A DNA stretch of 40,537 nt from CAZWLD01 sp964634685 (GCA_964634685.1 CAZWLD010000017.1:1-40537), one strand, 5' to 3'; positions 22,365 to 30,785 are shown, counted from the stretch's first letter. Made by a program: numbers and translations. Notes: generated by a model from the letters alone, not told the origin.

Positions 22365-24943
22365 TACAATACTTCCTTTGTTATTTTATCAATATATTTG
22401 TTTAAAACATTTTTAGCGTTTGGATTATCCGCATGAATTGTTAAAATACATGATCTTACAAATTCTCTTAATTTATCCGCATCAACCAAAGAATCGGAGA
22501 TAATACACAAATTCATCGGAAGCGATCCCTCATAGGTTGGCAATTCATATGGAATATTTATTACCTTCGCACCTAAGCTTTGATAGAAAAGCCATCTTTT
22601 TTGCGTTTGTGAGCCTTCGATACCATCCCATTTATCACATTCAAAAACGATTGTATGATATCGTTCTAAAACAAGCCTTAGGAATCTTTTTCCTACTCTT
22701 TGATTACGATATTTTTCAAATACGGCCAAATAATCCATCCACAAGAAATCTTCTCCTTTAATTCCTAAAATATAGGCCTTGATTTCATTTTCCTTCGCTA
22801 ATAGAAGGGTATATTTATCCTTTTTTAATAAATATTTAACAGTTTGATAGCTTTTTTGTTCACAAATTGGAAAGTCATAGCGGTAAGAAAGATATACCAA
22901 ATCAAAATTCTTGGCCTCAATAACCTTTAAATAGTCATTTCTTTTGACAATATAAAGTCCAGCCTCCCTTAAGCTATCATATATGTCCTCCATAAAATTA
23001 TAATCATATTTATAGGTTTCAACGCTACATAGCCATTCATCAATGGATTTACTATTATCTAATTGATATAAAGACTCCGCTAAATAACGGTGATAATCAT
23101 CAATTCCCGAAATCGAGGTAATGCAAGCGTGCTGACGCAAAATATCATCATCCTTGATAAGAGAATATTTTCCATCCTTCATAGAAACCGAAATATGATC
23201 CTTTGACATTTGGCGATATCCCTGGGAGATATAAAATTGAACCCACCGATTATGCTCGATAATTCCTAAAACATTATCAATGCTTTTTTCTTTAAAATCA
23301 TAGGTTAAATAATTATAGTCCTTTAATTTTAGATATTTAGTAAATTCATCCTTTGAAAATCCATGATCCTCTTCACTTATATCTAAGCCCATTAGTTTTA
23401 ATTTCATTTTAATACTAATAGCCGAAGCCATATTTGATTTCCTTTTAATGACACTCAATTTATTCCACTCACACAATGCTTTATCAAACTCACTGTCCGA
23501 TTTTGCCATTATGTATTTATTAGCCCTAATACGCGCTAAGATATTCACCTCATCATTAATAATAGCCTTATGCGATATGACATCTAAGATATTACCAAAG
23601 GTGGAAATATATTCATCATTAAAATGGTTGTCTAATTGAAAGTGATTATCGACAATTCGAACATAGATATGGAATTTATTAATCCCTCGATTTAATAAAA
23701 CCTTTTTTAAATTAAATGCTAAATCCAAATTATTAGAGTCATTGTCATAGGAGATGACAATATTGGAAAATGATTCTTCACAAATTTCAAAGATTTCCTT
23801 TAAAAATTCATCCGAATAAATGTCCATTTTCCTAAATTGTAGAGGCTTCGGCAAATTAGGCTTCTCGAAGCAATTTTTTTCTTTCTTTTCAGGAAATAGA
23901 AAATCAAAATTAAATTTTTTGTTATATTCCTTATCATCCTTATCAAACGCATAATAACAAACATTCTTCTCCGAAAGATTGGCATCTAAAAAGGCATTAT
24001 TGGCATAATTAGATAAATAAAGTGATTGATTTACTTTACCAAATCCGATAAAAACCATATTTAAATTAATATTCTTGATGGTTCCCGTTTGATAATCAAT
24101 TTCTTCCTCTGTCATATATTCCGTGAAGGGGTGATCAAAAACAAAGCGATTAGCCATTATTTCATGACGATTAAAGGAAATAAAGCGTGGTGATAATTCA
24201 TTTTTAAATGGATATAAATTTTCTAAAATGCTCGTTTCTTCCTCATTGCAATAGAAATAGCATCGATTTAGGTATTGGCTATTTTTCGTAATAAATGAAT
24301 TTAATAATTCCGCAAAAAGTAAGACCTCATTCGAATTATTTCCTAAATAAAGAAAATTAACTATTCGGTTTGTTTTTTTCATAATCCATTTTAGAGAATT
24401 CTCATTATAAGGCTTAATAATGTAATTTATTTTCGCCTTATTAAGGCCCTCCTTTTCTTCCTTTGTCAATTTATCAACCATTAGGAAGACCCGACGGTAG
24501 CTTCTTGCATAAGAATAAAAAGAAGGATTAAAGCCTAAAACAACATCAAATCCGGTGTTTCGAAATTGAAAAAAGCGAATTAGACGCTTTAAAGCGGAAA
24601 GAAAAAAAACCAAAATAAAATTAAATGTCAAATAAGCATTCACAATAAAGAATATGAGAAAGATGGTCAAGAATAAACCATTTTCAAAGTTTACTAATAA
24701 AATATCCTTTTCATATTTGAAAACAAAAGCCTCGAGAGATTTAGGAATACAGGAAACATAGGAAAAGAAATCATCTTGATGATTAATTTGATAGGTTCCA
24801 TATACATAAAGCAAAAAAATCAAAATAGTCTGAGGAATTGAAAGATAGGAATTACTCTTAACGATGATACTTTTTTCTTTTATCATCCTATATCCTAAAT
24901 AAGAAACAATCAATAGCTCAAAAACAAGCAAAAAAACTAACAC
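22364..24943 (-). CDS. Membrane - double Rossmann (TrkA-N-like) - RyR-like - GNAT fusion protein
   Basis: About 859 residues. N-terminal membrane helices at roughly 1-17, 37-53 and 88-118. Two Rossmann-like modules follow: FDVVLGFNP at about 132 and MVFIGFGKVNQS at about 296-307, the latter a G-x-G-x-x-N nucleotide-binding loop as in TrkA-N/KTN domains. Near residue 560 the motif IEHNRWVQFYISQGYR (E563, H564, R566, W567) resembles prokaryotic RyR modules. The C-terminus (about 702-817) is a GNAT fold with DYLAVFEKYRNQRVGKRFL as the acetyl-CoA loop. AGGAG 9 bases before GTG 24943 decides the start; GTG 24952 lies against it. It follows the TIR gene closely and overlaps ybeY. Individual domain calls are moderate; the combination is new to me. 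Confidence 0.7.
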   Translation of the reverse strand: MLVFLLVFELLIVSYLGYRMIKEKSIIVKSNSYLSIPQTILIFLLYVYGTYQINHQDDFFSYVSCIPKSLEAFVFKYEKDILLVNFENGLFLTIFLIFFIVNAYLTFNFILVFFLSALKRLIRFFQFRNTGFDVVLGFNPSFYSYARSYRRVFLMVDKLTKEEKEGLNKAKINYIIKPYNENSLKWIMKKTNRIVNFLYLGNNSNEVLLFAELLNSFITKNSQYLNRCYFYCNEEETSILENLYPFKNELSPRFISFNRHEIMANRFVFDHPFTEYMTEEEIDYQTGTIKNINLNMVFIGFGKVNQSLYLSNYANNAFLDANLSEKNVCYYAFDKDDKEYNKKFNFDFLFPEKKEKNCFEKPNLPKPLQFRKMDIYSDEFLKEIFEICEESFSNIVISYDNDSNNLDLAFNLKKVLLNRGINKFHIYVRIVDNHFQLDNHFNDEYISTFGNILDVISHKAIINDEVNILARIRANKYIMAKSDSEFDKALCEWNKLSVIKRKSNMASAISIKMKLKLMGLDISEEDHGFSKDEFTKYLKLKDYNYLTYDFKEKSIDNVLGIIEHNRWVQFYISQGYRQMSKDHISVSMKDGKYSLIKDDDILRQHACITSISGIDDYHRYLAESLYQLDNSKSIDEWLCSVETYKYDYNFMEDIYDSLREAGLYIVKRNDYLKVIEAKNFDLVYLSYRYDFPICEQKSYQTVKYLLKKDKYTLLLAKENEIKAYILGIKGEDFLWMDYLAVFEKYRNQRVGKRFLRLVLERYHTIVFECDKWDGIEGSQTQKRWLFYQSLGAKVINIPYELPTYEGSLPMNLCIISDSLVDADKLREFVRSCILTIHADNPNAKNVLNKYIDKITKEVL

Positions 24944-24954
24944 TATAATCACTC

Positions 24955-26283
24955 CTAAAAGATGGCAGTATAAATAATAAATCCACCAATGAATAAAAAT
25001 GAATCATCAAAGAATTGATCTTCAATTGCAGGCATATTCTCATCAAGCCATTGAAGAGCTTTTTTATAATCATCATTGTTGGGATTCTCATGAACTAAGC
25101 GTTCATATTCATGTTTAGTAAAGGTCAAATATGACTGATAAAAATTCGCCTTTTGGTCATAATCCATACCAACAGTTGATAATCCATTTAGCTCAAGATT
25201 AATCGATTTAGCGCCAAGAGATTTTAAATGAGAATAAATTTGTCGACCGCTTTCGCGAAAGCCTGCATAAGGGTCCGCATCCGCAAGCTCAAATAATTTT
25301 TTAAAGCGATTATCCTCATCCGGAAAATAAAGATTTAGTCCATCATCAATATCACGAATATAAATCATTCCCCCCGGCTTCAAAAAGCGACGAAGCTTTC
25401 TTAAAATATGGATAGGATCCTTTAAATCAAGAATAACCATCGATAAATTAATTAAATCAAAGGCTTGAAGGCTAAGCTCCTTCATAATTTCTTTTAGGCG
25501 GACATCAAAATTAGGATTCTTAATATCTAAATAATAGTACCTCGAATCATTTTGCGGATAAAGCTTATTATATGCCTCCGCCGCTTCCTCCTTGTATGTT
25601 AAACCAACATAGCTTTTGACCTCCTTGCGGTACAGAAGCTTAGCTTGATTTCCAGCATACAAAACATTAACATCTAAAACGTTGAGATCATTTTTTCCAA
25701 AAAAGAGACGATCATAAATACTGGTTTCAAGGTCAAATAATAAATCGCCCTCAGCTCGCAAGCGATCAATTTCTTCCTTGTCCTCAAAATCAAAATAATT
25801 ATTTGTATCACGCTTAGTAGCCTTTAGATTGCCAATGATTTTTTCTGTTGAATCCGAATCATCGATACCAAACATCGGCTTAAGCTTGGAAATCAAATCA
25901 TTAATGGCGTTTTCTAAAGGAATATTTACCGCATTAATCCATTGAAGACGATTAATATAATAGCGCATTTCCTCATTAGATATTTCCTCTGTTATTTTAA
26001 ATGGCATTAGGATAATTCCACTGTCTAGCCTTTTATAAGCTAATTCAACCTCATTTAAAACATGTTGGGAATTCGATGAGCTATCAGAAAGTACCAATAA
26101 AAAAACCTTACAATTCTCTATTCCCGTACAAATTGATTTCGCATATGACCCTGAAATAATATTTCTTGGGGCATACCAGCATTTAATCATATTTTTTTCT
26201 AGCGCTTCAACAATTCTTTTGACGATCAGCTCATCCTCATGTTGGTAGCTAACAAAAACATCAACATTATTCACTACTTCCAT
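24955..26283 (-). CDS. TIR domain fused to a methyltransferase-like domain
   Basis: Residues 7-138 are a TIR domain: VFVSYQHEDE, CWYAPRNIISGSYAKSI, LLVLSDSSSNSQHVLNEVELAYK, with E78 at the place of the catalytic Glu of NAD-cleaving TIRs. Residues about 170-400 look like a class I methyltransferase: VLDVNVLYAGN at motif I, FDLINLSMVILDLKDP and RFLKPGGMIYIRDID at motifs IV-V. Motif I lacks the usual GxGxG, so SAM binding may be altered or lost. ATG 26283 has GAGGTT about 8 bases upstream and overlaps the GNAT gene by 17 bases. No signal peptide. TIR is confident; activity of either half is inferred. Confidence 0.82.
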   Translation of the reverse strand: MEVVNNVDVFVSYQHEDELIVKRIVEALEKNMIKCWYAPRNIISGSYAKSICTGIENCKVFLLVLSDSSSNSQHVLNEVELAYKRLDSGIILMPFKITEEISNEEMRYYINRLQWINAVNIPLENAINDLISKLKPMFGIDDSDSTEKIIGNLKATKRDTNNYFDFEDKEEIDRLRAEGDLLFDLETSIYDRLFFGKNDLNVLDVNVLYAGNQAKLLYRKEVKSYVGLTYKEEAAEAYNKLYPQNDSRYYYLDIKNPNFDVRLKEIMKELSLQAFDLINLSMVILDLKDPIHILRKLRRFLKPGGMIYIRDIDDGLNLYFPDEDNRFKKLFELADADPYAGFRESGRQIYSHLKSLGAKSINLELNGLSTVGMDYDQKANFYQSYLTFTKHEYERLVHENPNNDDYKKALQWLDENMPAIEDQFFDDSFLFIGGFIIYTAIF

Positions 26284-26851
26284 CGCTTATAACCTCTCTT
26301 TCCATTTCAATGCAAGGGACATCTGTGTATCCTAAATAATCATACATATATTTAAATCCATTTTTTTCATAGGTTTTTATCGCCCCTAAATTAGCCTTTA
26401 CAGCCGCAAGCTGAAGATTATGATGACTAAAAAAATTCAACAAAGCCGAAGCAACTCCCATTCGTCTATATTCTGGAAGGACGGCACAACAGGAAATGTA
26501 GGTACATTCATATTTTGTATCAAGCTCATTAAAATACCCTTTATTGACCCGATAAAAGCCTTCATCAGGGGTAATATTACTATCAGCGTAGGCCTTGAGC
26601 ATTTCTTCATAATTGTTTTTTGGAAATTCTTTCATAAAGCAAATGAATCCGGCAATTTTTGAATCTACTGTCGCGACAACAATATTCTTATAATTATAAA
26701 GGGTTTCTCTTTTGATGACATTAGGTAAAACCTTTAAAGCCAAATCATATTCCCTAAACCAATCAGGATAAATGTATTTATCCGTTAGATAGATTAGCCT
26801 TGAAACTATTGTTAAATCATCATCTAATTTTAACGCACGAACTTCTATCAT
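26267..26851 (-). CDS. GNAT family N-acetyltransferase
   Basis: A 194-residue single-domain acetyltransferase. The acetyl-CoA pyrophosphate loop is ISCCAVLPEYRRMGVASALL (R-R-M-G-V-A), followed by the LGAIKTYEKNGF motif B. The acceptor substrate cannot be read from the sequence. AAGG about 8 bases before ATG 26851 gives the start. It is the first gene of the three-gene cassette, behind a leader made of three 17-bp repeats; its end overlaps the TIR gene by 17 bases. Confidence 0.88.
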   Translation of the reverse strand: MIEVRALKLDDDLTIVSRLIYLTDKYIYPDWFREYDLALKVLPNVIKRETLYNYKNIVVATVDSKIAGFICFMKEFPKNNYEEMLKAYADSNITPDEGFYRVNKGYFNELDTKYECTYISCCAVLPEYRRMGVASALLNFFSHHNLQLAAVKANLGAIKTYEKNGFKYMYDYLGYTDVPCIEMEREVISDGSSE

Positions 26852-26859
26852 AAAAACAC

Positions 26860-26910
26860 CTTTTTTCTTCTCACATCTTTTTTCTTCTCACATCTTTTTT
26901 CTTCTCACAT
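26860..26910 (-). repeat. Three perfect 17-bp tandem repeats in the cassette leader
   Basis: CTTTTTTCTTCTCACAT (plus-strand sense) occurs at 26860-26876, 26877-26893 and 26894-26910 without a mismatch. On the transcribed strand each unit starts ATGTGA, a start codon overlapped by a stop, followed by GAAGAAAAAAG. The array fills the space between the -10 box and the ribosome site of the GNAT gene. Confidence 0.95.
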
Positions 26911-26914
26911 TATT

Positions 26915-26923
26915 ATTATAACA
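26915..26923 (-). promoter_or_regulatory. Extended -10 promoter of the GNAT/TIR/RyR cassette
   Basis: Minus strand TGTTATAAT. The expected start of transcription falls at the edge of the 17-bp repeat array. No clear -35; the upstream DNA is an AT alternation. Confidence 0.6.
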
Positions 26924-26943
26924 TACTGTAAATATATATATAT

Positions 26944-26989
26944 CAAAAAAAAGAAGAAAATTATCTTATTTCGATCCATTTTCTTCTTT
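26944..26989 (-). terminator. Intrinsic terminator overlapping the phoH stop codon
   Basis: A 12-bp perfect stem (26950-26961 with 26978-26989) whose 5' arm lies in the last phoH codons, followed by eight T on the minus strand. It should separate the phoH transcript from the cassette. Confidence 0.88.
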
Positions 26990-27931
26990 ATCATAGGCAT
27001 TTAGTATTTTTTGAACTAAAGGATGACGCACAACGTCAATTGAATCAAATCTAACAACACTGATTCCTTGGATTCCCTCGAGCATTTTAGTTGCTTGCTT
27101 AAGCCCTGAGGTAACCCCACGTGGCAAATCTATTTGCGTAATATCTCCCGTCACAATCATTTTGGAAGAAAAGCCTAAGCGCGTCAAAAACATCTTCATT
27201 TGCTTTTCGGTTGTATTTTGGGCCTCATCTAAAATAACATAAGCATTTTCTAAGGTTCGTCCTCGCATATAGGCTAAAGGCGCTATTTCAATGACCCCAC
27301 GTTCAATTAAATTATTAACTGTTTCAAGCCCTAGGACCTCATATAAGGCATCATATAGGGGCGTTAGATAGGGATCAACCTTCTCCTTTAAATCACCCGG
27401 TAAAAAGCCCAAGGATTCTCCTGCTTCAACCGCTGGTCTTGTCAAAATAATCTTTTTAATCTTATTTTCCTTAAGCATCGCGATAGCATATAAAACGGCT
27501 AAATAGGTTTTTCCGGTTCCAGCTGGTCCAATTCCAAAAACCAAATCATTATCCATCATTGCTTTTATATATTGCTTTTGAGAGAGGGAAACTGGATAAA
27601 TTGGTCGCCCGGCGTGATTAGAAATAATAGCTCGTCTATTTTCATAAATCGATAGGGCCTTTTGGATATCGCCTCTTTGCTCGAGCTTAATTATATAGAT
27701 TACCTCGCGTTCATTAATGCCAATTCCCATTTTTGATATTGATAAAAGGGTCTGGAATAAGCTATCTAGAGACCTAATTTTATTTAAATCATCACAATCA
27801 GTAATTATCGATTCTCCGCGGATAACGCAGGTCACACCATAAAGCTCATTAATTATTTTTAAATTGCGCTCATAGGGGCCGCAAATATTCATCGCATCAC
27901 TTGCTTTTATGATTTTAGTATCTAAAATCAA
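26966..27931 (-). CDS. phoH: PhoH family ATPase
   Basis: P-loop NTPase linked to RNA metabolism. N-terminal small domain, then Walker A GIGPAGTGKTYLAV, Walker B YVILDEAQN and the TGDITQIDLP sensor region. About 320 residues. TTG 27937 and TTG 27931 are both possible; the latter is 9 bases from AAGGAG and is chosen. It directly follows yqfD, in the conserved yqfC-yqfD-phoH order, and ends in a strong terminator instead of running into pgpH. Confidence 0.95.
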   Translation of the reverse strand: MILDTKIIKASDAMNICGPYERNLKIINELYGVTCVIRGESIITDCDDLNKIRSLDSLFQTLLSISKMGIGINEREVIYIIKLEQRGDIQKALSIYENRRAIISNHAGRPIYPVSLSQKQYIKAMMDNDLVFGIGPAGTGKTYLAVLYAIAMLKENKIKKIILTRPAVEAGESLGFLPGDLKEKVDPYLTPLYDALYEVLGLETVNNLIERGVIEIAPLAYMRGRTLENAYVILDEAQNTTEKQMKMFLTRLGFSSKMIVTGDITQIDLPRGVTSGLKQATKMLEGIQGISVVRFDSIDVVRHPLVQKILNAYDKEENGSK

Positions 27932-27937
27932 AATCAA

Positions 27938-28996
27938 TCACTCCTTAATAAACATTCCAAGATTAATTTGCTTTTGCACTAAAAAGGTAAAATAAAAATA
28001 ATCATCATCTTCCCTTTTTTGGTAAAGCTCCATCGCCATTATTTTTTCCTCTTGGTATTCCTTATTTTGATTAAATTCTTGAATAATTATGCTTTTTGCA
28101 TAAGAAAAAGCTTCATCATAATTATATATTGTCATTATATCACATTTTTCTAATTGTTGTATATCATAATATTTGATTATTCCAAGGTCAAAGATTTTTT
28201 TCTCATTTTCAGTGAAACGGTTAAAATCCTTATCCTTATGAAAAAAGAAATCAAATCCGAAAATGGTAAATCTTTCATAATTATCAAAGCTTCCCGAAAA
28301 TATATCCTCAGCTATTTGCTTTTTAATTTTAATTTCCTTATAATCATAAACCTCACCTAGGATTAATCCCCGAGCCTCTTTTCCTTCGCCTAATACTAAA
28401 ATATCACCAGCCTTAACATACTTATTTGCATATAGCTCATGCTTACCATGATAGATTCGAAATTCCTTAATTATACCTGTTGCTTTTGAGATTAGATTCC
28501 CTTTTTCCGAGTCCTTTGGCATGACTAGGCCTTCTCCTACCCTCGTTATCTCAACATATAAGGAGTTACCTTTTTTTTCAACAGATATCCATTCATAGCC
28601 ACTATAGCGTTGCCTAAGATTATAGTTTAGTTCCTGTAAATCAGCCTTTAAAAAAGAAAATGGTCCAAGATGCTTAAGGTTGTCCTCAAGATAAAAAGAA
28701 ATAGCCTGATTGATTGGAAAATCGCCATTAAATTCGATTTTATTTATTCTCTCATTGTTTATAATTAAAGCTGCTAAAAAAAGAAAAAAGCCTAAAATAA
28801 AGCCCATTTTATGCTTAAATAAAAAATGAAATGTTGCCTTATCTAATCTTTTGACCAAAACATTATTTGCGGTTAAATATTTTATTCCATCATTATTAGT
28901 TTCAAGGCTAATTCCATCATCACATATCAAAACATTCTTACCGATAATATTCGATCCATGCTTTAAAAAATCATTATGACTTATCTTTATTTGCAT
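27938..28996 (-). CDS. yqfD: Sporulation protein YqfD
   Basis: Membrane protein required in the mother cell for efficient sporulation in Bacillus, with one clear helix (MGFILGFFLFLAALII, about 65-80) after a cytoplasmic N-terminus, and an extracytoplasmic POTRA-like part (INKIEFNGDFPINQAISFYL, then YEWISVEKKGNSLYVEITRVGEG). 352 residues. AAGGGGAG precedes ATG 28996, and the gene overlaps the end of yqfC by 23 bases. Its presence, next to yqfC, is one of the main hints of endospore ancestry. Confidence 0.9.
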   Translation of the reverse strand: MQIKISHNDFLKHGSNIIGKNVLICDDGISLETNNDGIKYLTANNVLVKRLDKATFHFLFKHKMGFILGFFLFLAALIINNERINKIEFNGDFPINQAISFYLEDNLKHLGPFSFLKADLQELNYNLRQRYSGYEWISVEKKGNSLYVEITRVGEGLVMPKDSEKGNLISKATGIIKEFRIYHGKHELYANKYVKAGDILVLGEGKEARGLILGEVYDYKEIKIKKQIAEDIFSGSFDNYERFTIFGFDFFFHKDKDFNRFTENEKKIFDLGIIKYYDIQQLEKCDIMTIYNYDEAFSYAKSIIIQEFNQNKEYQEEKIMAMELYQKREDDDYFYFTFLVQKQINLGMFIKE

Positions 28997-29204
28997 TTTT
29001 ATCTCCCCTTAATATTATTTCCGTTATTTTCCCACTAATCCTTATTTCATCCTTGTTTAAATAAATGATTTTTAACTTTTCTCCTTTAATTATATATAAG
29101 GAAAGCTCAATAATATCAGCTTTAATGTCGAGAAGATTTTTATAATTGTAAATAATTAAATTCTTTCCTAACTCTAATCTTGGTAAATCAAGAATGTTTA
29201 TCAT
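28974..29204 (-). CDS. yqfC: Sporulation protein YqfC
   Basis: A 76-residue YabP/YqfC-type protein: MINILDLPRLELGKNLIIYN, then ELSLYIIKGEKLKIIYLNKDEIRISGKI. Mother-cell sporulation factor in Bacillus. The frame extends to TTG 29222, but GGTGA 5-6 bases before ATG 29204 and the family N-terminus support ATG 29204. It lies just behind the rpsU terminator, so it should have its own promoter in the 33-base gap; a CATATTTT at about 29219-29226 is a weak sigma-E-like -10 candidate. Confidence 0.88.
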   Translation of the reverse strand: MINILDLPRLELGKNLIIYNYKNLLDIKADIIELSLYIIKGEKLKIIYLNKDEIRISGKITEIILRGDKNANKDKS

Positions 29205-29237
29205 AAAGTTCACCATTATCAAAATATGAAATTGCGT

Positions 29238-29261
29238 AAAAAAAAAGCACCAATGGTGCCT
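29238..29261 (-). terminator. Intrinsic terminator after rpsU
   Basis: Minus strand AGGCACC pairs with GGTGCTT around loop ATT, followed by nine T. Confidence 0.88.
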
Positions 29262-29265
29262 ATTT

Positions 29266-29439
29266 TTAATATTTTTTTGTTTTAGCTGCTTGACGTTTCA
29301 TTTTCTTTGTAACGCTTGGCTTAACATAAAACTCGCGTTTACGTGCTTCTTGTAGGGTGCCGGCGCGTGATTCTGCTCTTTTAAAGCGTCTTAAAGCATC
29401 TTCAATTGATTCGTTTTCGCGAACTACTGTTTTAGGCAT
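29266..29439 (-). CDS. rpsU: Ribosomal protein bS21
   Basis: Small-subunit protein of 57 residues: MPKTVVRENESIEDALRRFK, then a basic tail ending KKMKRQAAKTKKY. AGGGAGG 7 bases before ATG 29439 sets the start; the frame upstream of it is only the gap after mtaB. The order rsmE-mtaB-rpsU is conserved in Firmicutes. A terminator follows. Confidence 0.97.
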   Translation of the reverse strand: MPKTVVRENESIEDALRRFKRAESRAGTLQEARKREFYVKPSVTKKMKRQAAKTKKY

Positions 29440-29474
29440 GCATTGCCCTCCCTTCGCACTGTAATCCTTATTCA

Positions 29475-30785
29475 TTATACTTGATTTCCAAGTATTTGTA
29501 AAGAGTCTTTTTTAATTTTTGTCAAATTTTTATCAAAAATGACATCATTTATCTCAACGTCAATTATTTTGCCAATTAAATCCTCATTTCCAGGAAATTT
29601 AACCATTAAATAATTGCTGGTATGTCCATATAAATAGCCATTTTTACAGGTTTCAGGAATTATCTTCATAATCTTGCCAATAAACTTTTTGGCGTATTCA
29701 TATTGAAGATTCGCATCAAGCTCTAATACCTCATTTACTCGTCTTGATTTTATCGAATCTGAAATTTGGTTTTCCATCAAGGCCGCCTTTGTTCCATCGC
29801 GCTTCGAGAAAGGAAAAACATGTATTTTCGAATATTTGATTAGTTTTAAAAAATCCATTGTTTCTTGAAATTCCTCTTCTGTTTCTCCGGGGAATCCCAC
29901 AATTAAATCCGTTGAGATGGCTATATCAGGGCAAACCTCACGAATTTTATTGATAATATCTAAATATTCCTGTTTATTATATTTTCGGTTCATTCTTTTT
30001 AGAACGCCATCACTTCCACTTTGAAGAGGAAGGTGTAAATGATTTGCTAAATGATCATTTTTTAATAAATTTAAAAATTTATCATCTATTTGCGTTATTT
30101 CCATTGAGGAAATACGTAAGCGCAATAAGCCTTCAAATGAAACCAAAGCCGAAACTAAATCAGAAAAGGTAAAATCATTATCCTTATAGCCACCAGTGTG
30201 AATACCCGCTAAAACAATTTCCTTATAGCCTAAGGATATAATCTTTTTAACCTCTTTAAAAACCTCCTCGTGGGGCTTACTACGCAATGGTCCCCGGGCA
30301 AAAGGAATAATACAATACGAACAAAAATTATTGCAGCCATCCTGAATTTTTAAGAATGCTCTCGTATGCTCAAATTCACAAGCATTAAGATTTTCATATT
30401 CACGATAGCGTAAAATATCGGTCACATCAATTATTTTTTGTTTTTTATCTAATACCTGTAACACTAAATCAACAATTTTTCCTTTTTCTTGATTACCAAT
30501 AATAATGTCAACGCCATCAATTTTTTCAATTTCTTCCTTTTTTGTTTGCGAATAACAGCCCATAACAGCAATAACCGCATTAGGATTCATTTTTATTGAT
30601 TGACGAATTCGCTGGCGACTCTTCGAATCAGCTGTATTCGTAACGGTGCATGTATTAATAATATAAACGTCCGCAAGGAAATTGGGTTCAACTCTTTCAA
30701 AGCCCTTGTCCTTAAATAAAGACCAAGTCGCCTCCGTTTCATAACTATTAACCTTACATCCTAAGGTATGAAAAGCAATTTTCAT
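29475..30785 (-). CDS. mtaB: tRNA (N6-threonylcarbamoyladenosine(37)-C2)-methylthiotransferase MtaB
   Basis: Radical-SAM methylthiotransferase that turns t6A37 into ms2t6A37. N-terminal UPF0004 domain beginning FHTLGCKVNSYE with three cluster Cys (C10, and those in INTCTVT and MGCYSQ), radical-SAM motif CNNFCSYC, and a C-terminal TRAM domain. 436 residues. Its ATG overlaps the rsmE stop (ATGA), with GGAG 9 bases upstream. Confidence 0.95.
   Translation of the reverse strand: MKIAFHTLGCKVNSYETEATWSLFKDKGFERVEPNFLADVYIINTCTVTNTADSKSRQRIRQSIKMNPNAVIAVMGCYSQTKKEEIEKIDGVDIIIGNQEKGKIVDLVLQVLDKKQKIIDVTDILRYREYENLNACEFEHTRAFLKIQDGCNNFCSYCIIPFARGPLRSKPHEEVFKEVKKIISLGYKEIVLAGIHTGGYKDNDFTFSDLVSALVSFEGLLRLRISSMEITQIDDKFLNLLKNDHLANHLHLPLQSGSDGVLKRMNRKYNKQEYLDIINKIREVCPDIAISTDLIVGFPGETEEEFQETMDFLKLIKYSKIHVFPFSKRDGTKAALMENQISDSIKSRRVNEVLELDANLQYEYAKKFIGKIMKIIPETCKNGYLYGHTSNYLMVKFPGNEDLIGKIIDVEINDVIFDKNLTKIKKDSLQILGNQV

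Noticed and set aside
26860..26910. CRISPR array
   Set aside because: The three 17-bp units are directly adjacent with no spacers, and there are no cas genes.
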